64,000 nucleotides of DNA from an uncultured Dehalococcoidia bacterium (GCA_913049785.1 CAJWXP010000004.1:16419-80418), one strand, 5' to 3'. Counted from the stretch's first letter, positions 9,978 to 19,550 are shown. Translations and numbers: made by a program. Notes: generated by a model from the sequence alone, not told the origin.

Positions 9978-11609
9978 ATGAAGGGTGGCGCCGCAATCGC
10001 AAAGATTCTAAAGCAAGAGGGGGTGCGATACCTCTTCTGTTTCCCCAACAACGCCATTATTGACGCCACATCTGAGGTTGGCATCCGCCCCATCATTACC
10101 CGGGTTGAGCGCACTGCGGTCGCCATGGCCGTGGGCTATGCGCGCACCAATGGTGGGGACCCCCAAGCCGTCTGCGTATTCCAGGGAGGCCCGGGAATCG
10201 AACACGCTTATGGCGGCATCGCCCATGCATTTTCAGACTCTTCGCCGATTTTGATACTCCCGGGTCAGGCTGGGCAGGCTCGACAGAACATGTCCACCAA
10301 CTTCGATGCAGTCCGCAACTTTGAAGGTATAACCAAGTGGGCTGCCCAGATCAATAGCGCTGAGCGCGTCCCGGACATGATGCGTCGCGGCATCTCCGCC
10401 CTCAGGACTGGCAGGCCAGGACCTGTACTTCTGGAAGTGGGCACAGACGTCGTGAACGCCGCAATGACCGATGAGGAGTTCGAGTACCAGGAGGTCAAGC
10501 GGCGCCGGTCAGCAGGCGATCCAGAGGACATCAAAGAGGTAGCCACAGTGCTGTTGAACGCCGACCTGCCCGTCATCTACGCAGGACAGGGCATCTTCTT
10601 CGCTGAGGCATACAAGGAGCTTCAGGAGCTGGCTGAACTGATCAACGCGCCGGTGATGACTACCACATTGGGTAAAAGCTGCTTCCCAGAAGACCATCCC
10701 CTATCGTTGGGCGCAGGCGGCAACTCCGCTCCCAAGATGGTCCCCGACTTCCTGGCGAAGTGCGACACGGTGTTCGGCATCGGCACCAGCTTCCAGAAGA
10801 CGCTGGCCTCCTACGCCGTACCCAAGGGTAAGACCATCATCCAGTCGACCATCGATGGAGCAGACCTGGACAACGAATATGCTATCGACCACGCGATAGT
10901 CGGGGACGCGAAGCTGGTGCTCCAGGGCCTCATCGACGAGATCAAGAGTCGCAACCCTAAGGGGCGCGACGGCAACGGCATCATCGAAGATGTGAAAGCC
11001 TCGAAAGACGCGTGGATGGAAGAGTGGATGCCGCACCTCACATCCAATGACACGCCAATCAATCCTTACCGGGTCATCTGGGAGCTACGGAACAACGTGG
11101 ACAGGGCGAACACCATCGTCACCCACGACTCCGGCAACCCTCGCGACCAGATGGTGCCCTTCTTTGAGACCATTGCCCCCAAGACCTACATGGGCTGGGG
11201 AAACTCAACGCCGCTGGGCACAGGCCTTGGACTGGCTCTTGGCGCAAAAATGGCCGCGCCAGACAAGTTGTGCGTCAACCTCATGGGAGACACGGCTGCG
11301 GGCACAGCGTTGATGGACATTGAGACGGCTGTGCGGGAGAAGATTCCCATCCTGACTGTCATCATGAACAACAGTGCAATGGGCGGTTACGAGCACAACA
11401 TCCCCCTCTCCGTGGAAAAGTACGGGACCAAGTACCTCTCCGGCGACTACAGTGGCGTCGCAGCTGCTCTTGGCGCCTACACGGAGACGATCACGGACCC
11501 CAATGAGATAGCCCCTGCAATCAAGCGGGCTATAGCGAAGATCGAAGGCGGCCAGACGGCGGTTCTGGAGATCATCACCAAGGAGTTCCCCGTATTCTCC
11601 GGTAAGTAG
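9978..11609 (+). CDS. thiamine pyrophosphate-requiring enzyme (acetolactate synthase-like)
   Basis: MKGGAAIAKILKQEGVRYLFCFPNNAIIDA..., GDTAAGTALMDIETAVREKIPILTVIMNNSAMGGYE. Confidence 0.9.
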   Translation: MKGGAAIAKILKQEGVRYLFCFPNNAIIDATSEVGIRPIITRVERTAVAMAVGYARTNGGDPQAVCVFQGGPGIEHAYGGIAHAFSDSSPILILPGQAGQARQNMSTNFDAVRNFEGITKWAAQINSAERVPDMMRRGISALRTGRPGPVLLEVGTDVVNAAMTDEEFEYQEVKRRRSAGDPEDIKEVATVLLNADLPVIYAGQGIFFAEAYKELQELAELINAPVMTTTLGKSCFPEDHPLSLGAGGNSAPKMVPDFLAKCDTVFGIGTSFQKTLASYAVPKGKTIIQSTIDGADLDNEYAIDHAIVGDAKLVLQGLIDEIKSRNPKGRDGNGIIEDVKASKDAWMEEWMPHLTSNDTPINPYRVIWELRNNVDRANTIVTHDSGNPRDQMVPFFETIAPKTYMGWGNSTPLGTGLGLALGAKMAAPDKLCVNLMGDTAAGTALMDIETAVREKIPILTVIMNNSAMGGYEHNIPLSVEKYGTKYLSGDYSGVAAALGAYTETITDPNEIAPAIKRAIAKIEGGQTAVLEIITKEFPVFSGK

Positions 11610-11700
11610 GCCCTATTTAATTTTAGATCGAGAGCATGGATGTCGCTCCTACCGGGGCGGCATTCATGGATTATCCGGCAGCGTACGCATAGGAGTGCCC

Positions 11701-13215
11701 ATGAGCGTGTCCAATATACCCCTGATCGCACGGGCGGAAGAGCACGGCGATAGGACAGCGATCATCGCGCCAGAAGGCACTTTCACCTACAACCAGCTTC
11801 TGACGGACTCAAACGCTGTGGCCTCATGTCTTCTGGACGGCTCCGACGACCTGAACGAGGCGCGGGTGGCGTTTCTGACACAGCCGGGCTATCAGTACGC
11901 TGCTATCCAGTGGGGTATCTGGCGCGCCGGGGGCATGGCGGTGCCGCTTGCGACATCCCACCCCAGGCCTGAGCTTGAATATATGCTCGAGGACTCCGGA
12001 TCGACGATCGTCATCGCAGACTCCACCTACGAAGCAACACTACGACCCATCGCCAAGGACATGGGTCTGCGGTTCCTGCTGACCTCCGAGTTATTAGAAG
12101 CGTCTCCCGGGTCACTCCCGGGCTTTGGCCCAGAACGCAGGGCGATGATCATCTACACCAGCGGCACGACGAACAAGCCGAAGGGCGTGGTATCCACCCA
12201 CAACACCATTGAGGCGCAGATCACCAGCCTGGTGGAAGCCTGGGGCTGGAGTGCTGACGACCACATCCTCCACGTGCTCCCCCTCCATCACATCCACGGC
12301 ATCGTGAACGTACTGGGCTGCTCTCTGTGGTCGGGCGCCTTGTGCGAGATGTTGACGGCCTTCGATGCAGAGAAGGTGTGGGAGCGCATTGAGAACAGCT
12401 CCATGACGCTGTTCATGGCTGTACCCACCATCTACGCTCGATTGGTCACATCGTGGAACGCAGCCGCGCCGGATCGACAGAAGGCGTTGACGGCTGCGTG
12501 TGCAAAGCTACGACTCATGGTGTCAGGCTCCGCTGCGCTGCCTGTGCAGACGTTGGAGGAGTGGCAGGGCATCAGCGGACACGTGCTGCTGGAACGGTAC
12601 GGCATGACGGAGATAGGCATGGCCCTCTCCAACCCCCTGAACGGTGTTCGCAAGCCGGGGTTTGTAGGTACGCCACTTCCCCTGGTGGAGATGCGACTGG
12701 TCGACGAGGATAAGAAGCCCGTTGAACCAGGCGAAACAGGGGAGATACAGATCAAAGGCCCCTGCGTATTCCAGGAGTACTGGGGCAAGCCGGAAGCCAC
12801 AGCGTCCGAGTTCGTTGACGGCTGGTTCCGCACCGGCGATGTCGCAATCATGGAAGACGGCGCGTATCGTATCCTCGGCAGGAGCAGCGTGGACATCATC
12901 AAGACCGGCGGGTTCAAGGTCTCCGCGCTAGAGATCGAGGACGTGTTACGTGAACATCCCGCCATCTCGGACTGCGCTGTGGTGGGTATGGAGGACCTGG
13001 AGTGGGGCGAGCGCGTCTGTGCAGCCCTGGTGCTGGCCAAAGACGGGTTTCTGACGCTGGAAGAGCTGCGTGACTGGTCCCGGGAGCGGCTTGCACCGTA
13101 CAAGATGCCGAGTCGCATGATCCCCGTCAACGAGCTACCTCGCAACGCGATGGGCAAGGTGGTCAAACCAGACCTGACCAAACTGTTCCTGGAAACCGAG
13201 AAAGCCAGGGTTTAG
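11701..13215 (+). CDS. AMP-dependent acyl-CoA synthetase/ligase (malonyl-CoA synthetase-like)
   Basis: YTSGTTNKPKGVVSTH, GWFRTGDVAIMEDGAYRILGR, PRNAMGKVVK. Confidence 0.88.
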   Translation: MSVSNIPLIARAEEHGDRTAIIAPEGTFTYNQLLTDSNAVASCLLDGSDDLNEARVAFLTQPGYQYAAIQWGIWRAGGMAVPLATSHPRPELEYMLEDSGSTIVIADSTYEATLRPIAKDMGLRFLLTSELLEASPGSLPGFGPERRAMIIYTSGTTNKPKGVVSTHNTIEAQITSLVEAWGWSADDHILHVLPLHHIHGIVNVLGCSLWSGALCEMLTAFDAEKVWERIENSSMTLFMAVPTIYARLVTSWNAAAPDRQKALTAACAKLRLMVSGSAALPVQTLEEWQGISGHVLLERYGMTEIGMALSNPLNGVRKPGFVGTPLPLVEMRLVDEDKKPVEPGETGEIQIKGPCVFQEYWGKPEATASEFVDGWFRTGDVAIMEDGAYRILGRSSVDIIKTGGFKVSALEIEDVLREHPAISDCAVVGMEDLEWGERVCAALVLAKDGFLTLEELRDWSRERLAPYKMPSRMIPVNELPRNAMGKVVKPDLTKLFLETEKARV

Positions 13216-13254
13216 CCAGGGCGCGCCCTGGACCCATATGACCTGACGGCTACC
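13216..13254 (+). repeat. stop-centred palindromic repeat family, copy B
   Basis: CCAGGGCGCGCCCTGGACCCATATGACCTGACGGCTACC immediately after TAG at 13213-13215. Confidence 0.75.
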
Positions 13255-13312
13255 AAAGGATGTCCTACTAATTTGAACGATCTAGGGAAGCATTGAACCG
13301 AAGGGGAGGGCG

Positions 13313-14512
13313 ATGATGAAGTGGGCATCGGCGATATCAGAAAACAATGACCTGGCAGCCGCGCTTGAAGAGTGTGCCGGTCAGGTCACGTCGACATTAG
13401 GGTCGGATTCACCGGTGACCCTGGCAGTCGTGTTCGCATCAGCTACCTACAACGATGCAGCAGCGGACGTTTCACGCATCCTGGGCGAACGTTTCCCAGG
13501 CACAATGATCCTGGGCTGCTCTGGCGCGGGTATCATCGGTGATGCGAAGGAGATTGAGGGCCAGCCGGCTGTTGCCCTGACCGTGGGGCATTTACCCGAC
13601 GTAGAAGCCAAACCCTTCCGTGTCGTATCAGACGAACTCCCGTCTCCAGACGAGCCTCCGGACGCATGGTCGACGCTGCTAGGTGTCTCGCCTGAAGATA
13701 AGCCGCACTTCATTGTGCTGATGGATCCCTTTTCCATGGCAGGAGAGGAGATTCTGTCAGGGCTGGACTACGCATTCCCATCATCCGTGAAGGTGGGTGG
13801 GCTAGCCAGCGGAAGCGGACTACCGGGTGGTCACGCGCTGTTCCTGGGCGACGAGGTCTACCGTGACGGCGCCGTGGGCATCGCGCTGACGGGCAACATT
13901 GTGGTTGAGACGGTGGTGGCGCAAGGCTGCCGGCCCATCGGCGAGCTGAAACGCATCACCAAGGCGGAACGCAACCTGCTGATCGAACTGGACGGTGAGC
14001 GACCGCTGGATTACCTGAAGGATATGTTCAGTAGACTCTCACCGGAGGACCAGAACCTGGTGGGAAACAACTTGTTTCTTGGAATCGCGATGGACCCGCA
14101 GCTTGAGCTGGAAGAGGTGAATGCGGGCGACTTTCTCATTCGGAACCTCATAGGCACGGACCAGGAGAACGGCTACGTTGCTATCGGCGAGTTCCTGCGG
14201 GAAGGCCAGTTGGTCCAGTTCCACATCCGTGACGCCTCCACCTCCTCAGAAGACCTGCAGCGTCAGTTGACGCGGTACATGGAGACCGCAGGCCAGGCGT
14301 CGCCCATGGGTGCGTTGATGTTCCAGTGCAACGGGCGCGGCAAGTACCTGTACGGCAAGGAAAACCATGACTCCGACCTGTTTACGGAGATGTTGGGTTC
14401 CATTCCGTTGGGCGGGTTTTTCTGCAATGGTGAGATCGGACAGGTGAGCGGCACCACGTACTTGCACGGCTACACAAGTTCGTTTGCTTTGTTTAAGGCC
14501 AAGCAGGACTAG
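13313..14512 (+). CDS. FIST N/C domain sensory protein
   Basis: GCSGAGIIGD, GGLASGSGLPGG, GALMFQCNGRGKYLYG, LGGFFCNGEIGQVSGTTYLHGYTSSFAL. Confidence 0.88.
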   Translation: MMKWASAISENNDLAAALEECAGQVTSTLGSDSPVTLAVVFASATYNDAAADVSRILGERFPGTMILGCSGAGIIGDAKEIEGQPAVALTVGHLPDVEAKPFRVVSDELPSPDEPPDAWSTLLGVSPEDKPHFIVLMDPFSMAGEEILSGLDYAFPSSVKVGGLASGSGLPGGHALFLGDEVYRDGAVGIALTGNIVVETVVAQGCRPIGELKRITKAERNLLIELDGERPLDYLKDMFSRLSPEDQNLVGNNLFLGIAMDPQLELEEVNAGDFLIRNLIGTDQENGYVAIGEFLREGQLVQFHIRDASTSSEDLQRQLTRYMETAGQASPMGALMFQCNGRGKYLYGKENHDSDLFTEMLGSIPLGGFFCNGEIGQVSGTTYLHGYTSSFALFKAKQD

Positions 14513-14539
14513 TCCTGCACCTGTATTCCTGTAATTACC
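14503..14539 (+). repeat. stop-centred palindromic repeat family, diverged copy C
   Basis: GCAGGACTAGTCCTGC palindrome containing the FIST TAG stop, tail ACCTGTATTCCTGTAATTACC. Confidence 0.55.
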
Positions 14540-14707
14540 ATTGGAACGTGATATTGCGCAATACATTACAGGTTTGATACTTGTAATATTTCTGTTTGCT
14601 GCCAGGCAAACATTCAAAAATCCGATGCGTTCTCACTATGAAATGCGTCAATTATTGGCTATAGTTTTCATAGTTAATCAGGCTGGACTTCTTAGCAGGA
14701 GCAACGG

Positions 14708-16516
14708 GTGGCGTACAAGGCTATCAGCGACTACGGCCTCATAGGCGATATGCATTCGGCGGCGCTGGTAGGTTTGGATGGTTCCATCGATTGGGCATGC
14801 ATGCCCAGGTTCGACTCTCCAAGCATCTTTGGCGCCATACTCGACGAACACATTGGCGGCCACTTCCAGATAGTACCCGTGGGGACTTACGAATCCACAC
14901 AGCGGTATCTCCCTGACTCGAACGTCCTGGAGACCACCTTCGTCACCTCTACCGGCAGAGTCAGCCTCACGGACTTCATGCCGACCAGCCCCACGCGGTC
15001 CGCCGATCACGTCCCGCACGAGATCCATAGGATCGTGTCGTGTGAAGAGGGCAAGATGGACCTCAAGTGCATCTTCCAGCCACGATTCGACTACGCCCGG
15101 GCTGCCACGCACCTGGAACTCTTCCCCCATGGCGTTCTGGCGTCCAACGCCAGCGAAACGCTGGTGCTCTCCACGAACGTCCCAATGACCGTGGTTGGCG
15201 ATACAGCGGAAAGCCAGTTCCCTCTGGAACGTGGGGATGTCGCCACCTTCATCGCAGCGTACGGCAGGGCCACACCGGTAGCCGTTGGGCTTGGTAGAAG
15301 CGCCTACAGGCTGGAACACACCAAAGAGATGTGGGAACGGATCGTAGAAGAGTTGGACTATCAGGGCATGTGGCGCGACGAGGTGGTGCGGTCGTTCCTG
15401 GTACTTCACCTGCTCATGTATGCACCGACCGGGGCGATCGTTGCTGCACCGACAACATCGCTCCCGGAGAACATCGGCGGTGAGCGCAACTGGGATTACA
15501 GGTACTGCTGGCTGCGTGACTCAGCGTTCACTCTGGGGGTGCTCTACCGAATAGGGGACTTGCATGACGCCAGGCACTTCCTCAACTGGTTGATATCCAT
15601 GTCCGCGGAGCACGTTGATTCGGGTCAGATACAGGTGCTCTACGGGATCACCGCTGACTCAACGCTGGAAGAGACGACCCTTGACCACCTGGAGGGGTAT
15701 CGAGGATCCAAGCCGGTACGCATCGGCAACGGGGCAGCCCATCAGCTCCAACTGGACGTCTTCGGCGAGGTCATCCTGAGCATCAACACCTACATGCGCC
15801 ACGGTGGCTACATCTCCAGCGAGATATGGTCCATCGTCAATGACTTTGCGGAAACCACGTGCGCTTCTTGGCATCTCCCAGATCGGAGTATCTGGGAAGT
15901 CCGTGGCCATGAACGCCACTTCACCTACTCCAAGGCGATGTGTTGGGCTGCTCTCGACCAAGCAATCGAGATCGGTACAGCGACCGGGCACAAGACCGAG
16001 CTAGCCCGGTGGCGTCGCGTTGCAAACGAGATCAAGGCGGAAGTGCTGACACGTGGGTGGAGCGAGACGAAGCAGGCCTTTGTGCAGAGCTATGACAGCG
16101 ATGTGATGGACGCCAGCTCGCTCATCCTGACATGGACCGGTCTCCTGCCGCCAGACGACCCTCGTATCCAGAGCACCCTTGCCAGGACGATTGAAGAACT
16201 GGGTCAGGGACCGTTCGTGCATCGCTACAAGGTTGAAGAGGCTGACGATGGCCTCAAGGGCGAAGAGGGTGCGTTGACCATGCTCTCCTTCTGGCTCATT
16301 GGTGCGCTTATGACCGACGGTCAGGTACAGAAGGCCAAAGAGCTCTTTGAAGAGATGCTGGGCTACGCCAACCATTTGGGCCTGTTCTCTGAGATGATCG
16401 ACCCTCTGACCAAGGAAGAGCTGGGCAATTTCCCTCAGGCGTTCAGCCACATCGGACTCATACACACGGCCAGGAACCTCTCCTGGGCCCTGTCTAATAA
16501 GGGCCAGGGTCTTTAG
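14708..16516 (+). CDS. glycoside hydrolase family 15 protein (glucoamylase/trehalase-like)
   Basis: ISDYGLIGDMHSAALVGLDGSIDWACMPRFDSPSIFGAILD, RYCWLRDSAFTLGVLYRIG, YEEMLGY...FPQAFSHIGLI-type ending. Confidence 0.92.
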   Translation: MAYKAISDYGLIGDMHSAALVGLDGSIDWACMPRFDSPSIFGAILDEHIGGHFQIVPVGTYESTQRYLPDSNVLETTFVTSTGRVSLTDFMPTSPTRSADHVPHEIHRIVSCEEGKMDLKCIFQPRFDYARAATHLELFPHGVLASNASETLVLSTNVPMTVVGDTAESQFPLERGDVATFIAAYGRATPVAVGLGRSAYRLEHTKEMWERIVEELDYQGMWRDEVVRSFLVLHLLMYAPTGAIVAAPTTSLPENIGGERNWDYRYCWLRDSAFTLGVLYRIGDLHDARHFLNWLISMSAEHVDSGQIQVLYGITADSTLEETTLDHLEGYRGSKPVRIGNGAAHQLQLDVFGEVILSINTYMRHGGYISSEIWSIVNDFAETTCASWHLPDRSIWEVRGHERHFTYSKAMCWAALDQAIEIGTATGHKTELARWRRVANEIKAEVLTRGWSETKQAFVQSYDSDVMDASSLILTWTGLLPPDDPRIQSTLARTIEELGQGPFVHRYKVEEADDGLKGEEGALTMLSFWLIGALMTDGQVQKAKELFEEMLGYANHLGLFSEMIDPLTKEELGNFPQAFSHIGLIHTARNLSWALSNKGQGL

Positions 16517-16540
16517 TCCCCTCGCCGCAGCGACATATGC
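16511..16540 (+). repeat. short repeat CTTTAGTCCCCTCGCCGCAGCGACATATGC
   Basis: near-identical to 17122..17150. Confidence 0.6.
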
Positions 16541-16543
16541 CTG

Positions 16544-16969
16544 CTAGCTGCGTTCCCGAGGCACAGCGCCCATGATGGTCCCAACTGTACCGCCAGTGAT
16601 CATCCCCAACACGAAAGACTTCAATGCGGAGATGGTCTCCGTTGTGCCCAGCCCTGGCAAATCTGGGAGTATCGAGAATCCGTCGCTGGAGCTGCTTCCG
16701 TTGTTCACTGAGTCTCCAAGCATCACGCCAGCGCTTGCACCGATGATGACGCCTGTGATCGTTCCTCGCACACCTCTCCCAGCAGCGCCGCCGTACACGC
16801 CGCCCAAAAGGACGCCGACAAGCGTAGCGAGAGGGCCAGCCTCCACGTTGCCCAGGTAGTCAAAGCCTAAATACAACAGGAGTGCCAGAACACCGCCTAT
16901 AGCGGTACCACCCACCATCCCGGCTAGAACCTTCCAGAGTGTCTCTACGTTTATGCCAAACCGTTCCAT
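16544..16969 (-). CDS. glycine-rich membrane protein, hypothetical
   Basis: MERFGINVETLWKVLAGMVGGTAIGGVLALLLYLGF..., glycine-zipper-like segments. Confidence 0.6.
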   Translation of the reverse strand: MERFGINVETLWKVLAGMVGGTAIGGVLALLLYLGFDYLGNVEAGPLATLVGVLLGGVYGGAAGRGVRGTITGVIIGASAGVMLGDSVNNGSSSSDGFSILPDLPGLGTTETISALKSFVLGMITGGTVGTIMGAVPRERS

Positions 16970-17121
16970 ATTCTTCCCCCTCCCAATCACATCGGTTCAA
17001 ACGAATGAAGAATACCACGACAAACGTGCAGGAGACTGGTCTGCGGGTTTATAGCCGGGAGCACATCCGCCGGAGCCCCTTGCCGGAGGGGAACCCCTCT
17101 GGACTCCCCGGGACAATACGG

Positions 17122-17150
17122 CTTTAGTCCCCTCGCCGCAGCGAGATATG
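17122..17150 (+). repeat. short repeat CTTTAGTCCCCTCGCCGCAGCGAGATATG
   Basis: near-identical to 16511..16540. Confidence 0.6.
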
Positions 17151-17198
17151 CTGGCGACGTGTATGCTGACCACGCGCAATAACATGAGGTGACATCAG

Positions 17199-17582
17199 GT
17201 GACGGACAAAGAGGGGATCTCAGAGGCCAACCAACGGTTCTATAGCGCTTTTGAGACGCTGGACATAGAGCAGATGCGTGCGGTGTGGGACGAGGAGTAT
17301 GACGTTACCTGCGTGCACCCGGGATGGCCTCTTATCCAGGGTCGAGGCGAGGTGTTGCAGAGCTGGGCTAACATTTTCACCAACACCATGGTCATGCAGT
17401 TCACCATCACGGAAGCCTCTGTGGTGGTAGAAGGCGATTGGGCGTGGGTGGTGTGTACAGAGGGGCTACGTTCTGTGGTGGATGGAAGGGTCACTGAGGG
17501 GAAGATCGAGGCGACCAATGTCTTTCGAAAGCGTGGAGAGCGGTGGTTGCTCGTGCATCACCATGGCTCACCGGTGATGTAA
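17199..17582 (+). CDS. SnoaL/NTF2-like nuclear transport factor 2 family protein
   Basis: GISEANQRFYSAFETLDIEQMRAVWDEEYDVTCVHPGWPLIQGRGEVLQSWANIF. Confidence 0.85.
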   Translation: MTDKEGISEANQRFYSAFETLDIEQMRAVWDEEYDVTCVHPGWPLIQGRGEVLQSWANIFTNTMVMQFTITEASVVVEGDWAWVVCTEGLRSVVDGRVTEGKIEATNVFRKRGERWLLVHHHGSPVM

Positions 17583-18140
17583 CTAGACCACAGCGGCAAT
17601 GAGCGACTTTCGTCGGTTGATACGGTTGTTGGCGCTGGCCCTGAGTTCCTGAGCGTACTGGACGCGCTCCGCAAGGTAGCCCAGGCTGCACGGCTTAACC
17701 ACGTAGCTGTCTGCACCCAACCTCAAAGCCGTATCGGCAAACTCGGAGCTTACGCAGCCGGTGACCATGACGATGCTTGTGTTGGGGTGGTTGGGTCGAA
17801 TCTCGCTCAGCACCTCTAACCCCGTCTTGGCGGGCATCCGCAGGTCAAGCAGCACCAAATCATAGTCCTGCTACTCCATCTGTGCGATGGCATCGGCACC
17901 GTTGGTCACGCCGGTGGCAACGAAACCCATCCGCTCCAAGAATGTTATGTAGATAGGGAGAAGGGCTGCTTCATCGTCTACCACCAGGGCCGTCTTCACG
18001 GTGGAGGCTGCAACGTTGTTTGCGGAATGGGCGGTTGTTGCTGTTTCGAAGTTATTCATCACCTTCACATTAAAGCGCAAGAGTGTTATCCCCCACATCC
18101 ACCTAAGGAATGACCGCTGCGAGGCATAGCTGAATATCAC
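17583..18140 (-). pseudogene. single-domain response regulator receiver interrupted by in-frame TAG
   Basis: ORFs 17871..18140 and 17583..17858 share a frame; VVDDEAAL...QME-TAG-QDYDLVLLDLRMP...VMVTG...VVKPC. Confidence 0.8.
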
Positions 18141-18214
18141 CCTGACGGATGAGGGGAAACCAACAAAAACAGCCCCGTCCCTATACGAGACGAGGCCGTT
18201 GGGTTATTGGGGGT

Positions 18215-18634
18215 CTATAACGCGTTAAGGATGCTAGACGCCGTGTCGTCCAACTGGTCCCGAGGAATCTCCTGAGGGTATCCAGGGGGATAGCGAAACC
18301 CGAAGCCGTCGTTGGTGTACCGAGGGACAAGATGCAGGTGGGCATGGAAGATTTCCTGCCCTGCCACCACACCATCCGCAACTACCCAGTTCAGCCCCTC
18401 ACATTGGAGCGACGTATACATTGCATCACCGATTTTTCTTCCTGCAGAAGCAATCGATTCTTCCGCTCCAAGCGGGAGCGCTGCCAGATTACTTGCGTGC
18501 GCCTTCGGGATGACTATGACATGACCAGTGGTCGCGGGGTAAAAGTCCATAAACCCAAGGGTATGGTGGTCCTCATACACAACGCTTGCCGGAGCCTGCT
18601 TGGCTACGATGTCGCAAAAGACGCACTCGCTCAT
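18215..18634 (-). CDS. HIT family protein
   Basis: CVFCDIVAKQAPASVVYED... and histidine triad HAHLHLVPR. Confidence 0.9.
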   Translation of the reverse strand: MSECVFCDIVAKQAPASVVYEDHHTLGFMDFYPATTGHVIVIPKAHASNLAALPLGAEESIASAGRKIGDAMYTSLQCEGLNWVVADGVVAGQEIFHAHLHLVPRYTNDGFGFRYPPGYPQEIPRDQLDDTASSILNAL

Positions 18635-18647
18635 ACGTATATGCCCC

Positions 18648-19202
18648 CTAGGCTTCTTTGACCTTCATCAGCCACTTCTGGGCGGCGGCTTCAGGGCTGA
18701 GCCATTCTGCGATCTGCTCATCGCGTCCCTCTCCCAGCTCCACTCCCAGAGCGTTGGCCATACGGGCCATGAAGTTGAAGTTGCAAGTGATGAGGACTAC
18801 GGACAGGATCTGCTCATCAGTCAGACCGGCATCGCGAAGCTTCCCCACGTCGCCCTTGACCATCGCTGACGGCTCTTTGGTCAGCTTGACCGCGAAATCG
18901 AGCATCGCCCTCGTTGTCGGGTCAAGGTCGGCCTTGGTGTAGTCGTGCATGATGTGGCTGGCAAGCACTGGGTCGTCTGAATGCTGACGGAGGAACCCTC
19001 CGTGAGACATTGTTCAGTACCTGCACAGTTGGGCCGCAGACACAGCAGCAGCGATGGCCTCCTCCTGCACCCGTGTAAGCGCAGAAGACCCAAAGGTGAT
19101 GTTGGCGTTGTTGGCGCTGACGGCGTCCATAGCCGCCTGATTGATGGACATTACTCTGATGATGGGTGGCTTCTGATCGTCTGCTTCTCTAATCCAGGAC
19201 AT
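18648..19202 (-). CDS. AhpD/carboxymuconolactone decarboxylase-family (peroxidase-related) protein, putative selenoprotein with CRYU redox motif
   Basis: ORFs 19014..19202 and 18648..19010 share one frame separated by TGA at 19014-19016; combined SAAQLCRY-U-TMSHGGFLR...TRAMLDFAVKLTKEP...FNFMARMANALGVEL. Confidence 0.75.
18984..19006 (-). promoter_or_regulatory. candidate bacterial SECIS hairpin
   Basis: CUC-ACGGAGG-GUU-CCUCCGU-CAG; 7-bp perfect stem plus 2 outer pairs, loop starts with G 18 nt after UGA. Confidence 0.6.
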
Positions 19203-19345
19203 GGTCTACTCCCCTCTTGACCCAAAGCGCGACCATGATACACGAGTTGGTAAATGTTATAGCTGGGTATGGAGATTAGTAGCTGAGCGGCCTTGCAAGA
19301 AGGGTTTTTACTCAAATATATACTAATAATCACACCTCAAACCTG

Positions 19346-19374
19346 TTGACAAAGCTACGCCTAGCTATTATTGT
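19346..19374 (+). promoter_or_regulatory. sigma70-like promoter TTGACA-N17-TATTGT
   Basis: perfect -35, reasonable -10, upstream of DUF5679-like gene. Confidence 0.5.
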
Positions 19375-19409
19375 CGCTACGTCACTAGCTAGAAGAAGGA
19401 GGCGTCAAC

Positions 19410-19550
19410 ATGGAAGCCTATTGCTTCAAGTGCCGAACCAAGCGAGAGATCAGCGGCCCCACCCCCGTTACCCTGAAGAACGGCCGACCGGCCACCCAGG
19501 GAACCTGCGGGACCTGCGGCACCAAGCTCTTCCGCATCGGTAAGAGCTAA
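19410..19550 (+). CDS. DUF5679-like small zinc-ribbon protein (46 aa), below the ORF-track size cutoff
   Basis: MEAYCFKCRTKREISGPTPVTLKNGRPATQGTCGTCGTKLFRIGKS* with RBS AAGGAGG; two CxxC. Confidence 0.88.
   Translation: MEAYCFKCRTKREISGPTPVTLKNGRPATQGTCGTCGTKLFRIGKS

Noticed and set aside
18648-19202. Interpreting the split AhpD-like gene as an ordinary pseudogene
   Set aside because: Cannot be excluded, but TGA exactly at the redox Cys, intact downstream frame and a correctly spaced hairpin favour Sec.
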